DNA of 13,878 nt from Actinomycetota bacterium (GTDB taxonomy: Bacteria > Actinomycetota > Actinomycetes > Streptosporangiales > Streptosporangiaceae). A model generated the notes under the pieces. That model was not told the origin of the DNA. It did not search any database and was given only the letters and a program-made list of their open reading frames with translations. Shown one piece after another: positions 12,763 to 13,878 of this stretch. A program made the position numbers and the translations under genes. Each line of letters starts with the position of its first letter. Position 1 is the first letter of the stretch. The DNA lies in contig DPMS01000344.1 of the NCBI GenBank assembly GCA_003541285.1, positions 1 through 13,878 on the forward strand. Direction: 5' to 3'.

Positions 12763-13160
12763 ATGAAGGACGCCAGCAGCACTGGCGACAGCGAGCTGAG
12801 CGGCGCTCTCGCCGACGGGTGGCAGCACGTTGCTGACGTCGTGCCCTCGGGTGAGCTGGACGGCAGACGGCGGGAGACGATCGGGGTAGTGTCTGACGCC
12901 GAACTGGTGCGTGAACCGCGGCAGGCCTGGCCGATGCACGCGCCGGACGGGTGTTCTCCGCCGAGCACGCCGCGGGGGCCGCGCCCGCCCAGCTTGCGGG
13001 CACCGTCATCGCGCCCAGCGCCTCGACCCGGCGCCGCAGCCGGGCCGGCATCACTTGCACAACCTTGGCCAGTGCCCACCGAGGTCTCGGCGATGCCCTC
13101 GACCGCGCCCTGCGCGGCAACCTGGAGGCCAACGGCCTGCTGGTACCCCACAGGACGCGG
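12763..13160 (+). pseudogene. Frameshifted unidentified plus-strand gene
   Basis: An ATG at 12763 opens a coding-like frame (MKDASSTGDSELSGALADGW, then RRRETIGVVSDAELVREPRQ and AWPMHAPDG). At about 12948 the strongly GC3-biased frame jumps to the one beginning GTG 12951, which continues VFSAEHAAGAAPAQLAGTVI and later ASAHRGLGDALDRALRGNLE, ANGLLVP. Reading GAC-GG(N)-GTG restores one protein, so a single-base deletion is the simplest explanation. After about 13160 the second frame loses coding character and then runs antisense into the CMD-like gene. I do not recognise the family; the last helix is reminiscent of small helical actinobacterial proteins only in general composition. A sequencing error would also explain the break. 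Confidence 0.45.
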
Positions 13161-13184
13161 CCGTGCATGGTAGCCAGGGATGGT

Positions 13185-13553
13185 TCAACTATCCGCGATT
13201 TCCTCAGCCAGGATCGGTGCAGCGGACGTAACTGCGTGGATGCCCAGAACGCTGGCGATCTCCATGACCTCGAGGATCTCCTGTGAGCTGGCGCCGTACC
13301 CGACCGCGTTCTCGATGTGGAGCTTCAGGCCCTTGACGTAAAGGTGCGTCGCGGCAGTATCGAACGCGATGTAGATGAACTCCTTGATCTTGTCCTCAAG
13401 GTGGTTCTTCCGCCATGGGACCGCGGAGAACTCCAGATAGCGGGCGAGGAACTCAGGATCGGGCTGGAGGATGGCCTCCCAGCTGTCTCCCCACGTTCCG
13501 CGGACCCGGACGAACTCGTCTTTGATCTGCTGCTGGCGCTCGGTCAGTGACAT
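13185..13553 (-). CDS. Carboxymuconolactone decarboxylase-like (AhpD fold) protein
   Basis: A 122-residue single-domain protein of the CMD family. The core covers about residues 50-115: KNHLEDKIKEFIYIAFDTAATHLYVKGLKLHIENAVGYGASSQEILEVMEIASVLGIHAV. CMD-fold proteins are all-helical oligomers, either decarboxylases of aromatic catabolism or AhpD-type peroxide reductases using a C-x-x-C pair. This copy has no cysteine at all; the ATHLY segment (68-72) and H79 occupy the active-site helix, so AhpD-type thiol chemistry is excluded. ATG 13553 is supported by AGGAAG 6 nt upstream. It lies on the same strand as the SDR gene but is separated from it by the broken plus-strand ORF. The substrate is unknown. 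Confidence 0.85.
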   Translation of the reverse strand: MSLTERQQQIKDEFVRVRGTWGDSWEAILQPDPEFLARYLEFSAVPWRKNHLEDKIKEFIYIAFDTAATHLYVKGLKLHIENAVGYGASSQEILEVMEIASVLGIHAVTSAAPILAEEIADS

Positions 13554-13629
13554 CTGCTGCTTCCTGTGATCGCGGCGGCCCGGGGTCTGTTCCTCAGCCG
13601 AGGACTGTGGCTATACGGCTGGCCGGGAC

Positions 13630-13878
13630 CTATCCGTGGCGGAAAGCCAACGGCTGTTCACCATCGTCCGCGACCTGTCCGCCGCCGGGGTCGCCGTTCT
13701 CTACGTGTCGCACCGCCTGGCAGAGGTGCTGGACCTCTGCGACACGATCAGCGTCTTCCGTGACGGCCAGGTGACCCGGCGGGCTAGCCGGGGGGACCTC
13801 ACCCGGGCAGGCCTGGTCCGGGAGATCGTTTGCCGCGACCTGCAGCCCAAGATCGCTGCCGATGCTGCCGCCCGGGCG
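13630..13878 (+). pseudogene. 5'-truncated sugar-type ABC ATPase, running off the right edge
   Basis: One plus frame is open from about 13630 to the end of the window and encodes LSVAESQRLFTIVRDLSAAG, then VAVLYVSHRLAEVLDLCDTI, SVFRDGQVTRRASRGDLTRA and GLVREIVCRDLQ. This is the stretch of an RbsA/MglA-type sugar importer ATPase just after the DEPTAAL Walker B/D-loop, with the switch histidine in VSHRL and the inter-domain region following. The preceding Walker A, Q-loop and signature are absent; similarity stops abruptly at LSV (13630), where unrelated sequence and the CMD-like gene's upstream region begin. A GTG at 13636 could start translation, but the product would lack the ATP site of domain 1. 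A second ABC domain may lie beyond the edge. Confidence 0.75.

Overview
The window looks like a chromosomal segment of a high-GC Gram-positive bacterium (Actinomycetota). Coding frames are strongly GC-rich at the third codon position, GTG starts and 4-bp ATGA/GTGA stop-start overlaps are common, and the recognisable families are typical of streptomycete-, Pseudonocardia- or Frankia-like genomes. I cannot name a genus.

Left edge (1-1320): a minus-strand actinobacterial hypothetical gene that appears cut short by a 10-bp tandem duplication, a possible coding remnant, and the 3' end of an ISL3-type transposase gene. No intact gene is supported between about 390 and 1320.

Centre (1341-8011): the only clearly intact and co-ordinated block. 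Seven or eight plus-strand genes are packed head to tail: a DUF1989 (urea-carboxylase-associated / carboxyguanidine-deiminase superfamily) protein, a RidA-family protein lacking the usual catalytic arginine, a complete branched-chain-amino-acid-type ABC importer (lipoprotein binding protein, two permeases, two ATPases) and a GntR/FCD regulator. This reads as an uptake-plus-catabolism operon for a small nitrogen compound, with its own ligand-sensing repressor last. The substrate is unknown; a guanidino, ureido, amide or modified amino acid compound is inferred from the families present. A short ORF translationally coupled to the regulator appears frameshifted and then cut off by an IS630-type element.

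Right part (8012-13878): a mosaic of debris and isolated genes. It holds a doubly frameshifted IS630 transposase pseudogene, an apparently intact class I SAM methyltransferase, the 3' stub of a membrane protein abutting a helical hypothetical protein, a frameshifted stub of a second SAM methyltransferase family, an intact SDR oxidoreductase, a frameshifted unknown ORF, an intact carboxymuconolactone-decarboxylase-like protein, and the middle of a sugar-type ABC ATPase running off the right edge. The density of truncated genes marks this side as a deletion and insertion hotspot.

The best candidate for something undescribed is the DUF1989-RidA-Liv-type importer-GntR operon. I saw no CRISPR array, tRNA, rRNA or recognisable riboswitch.
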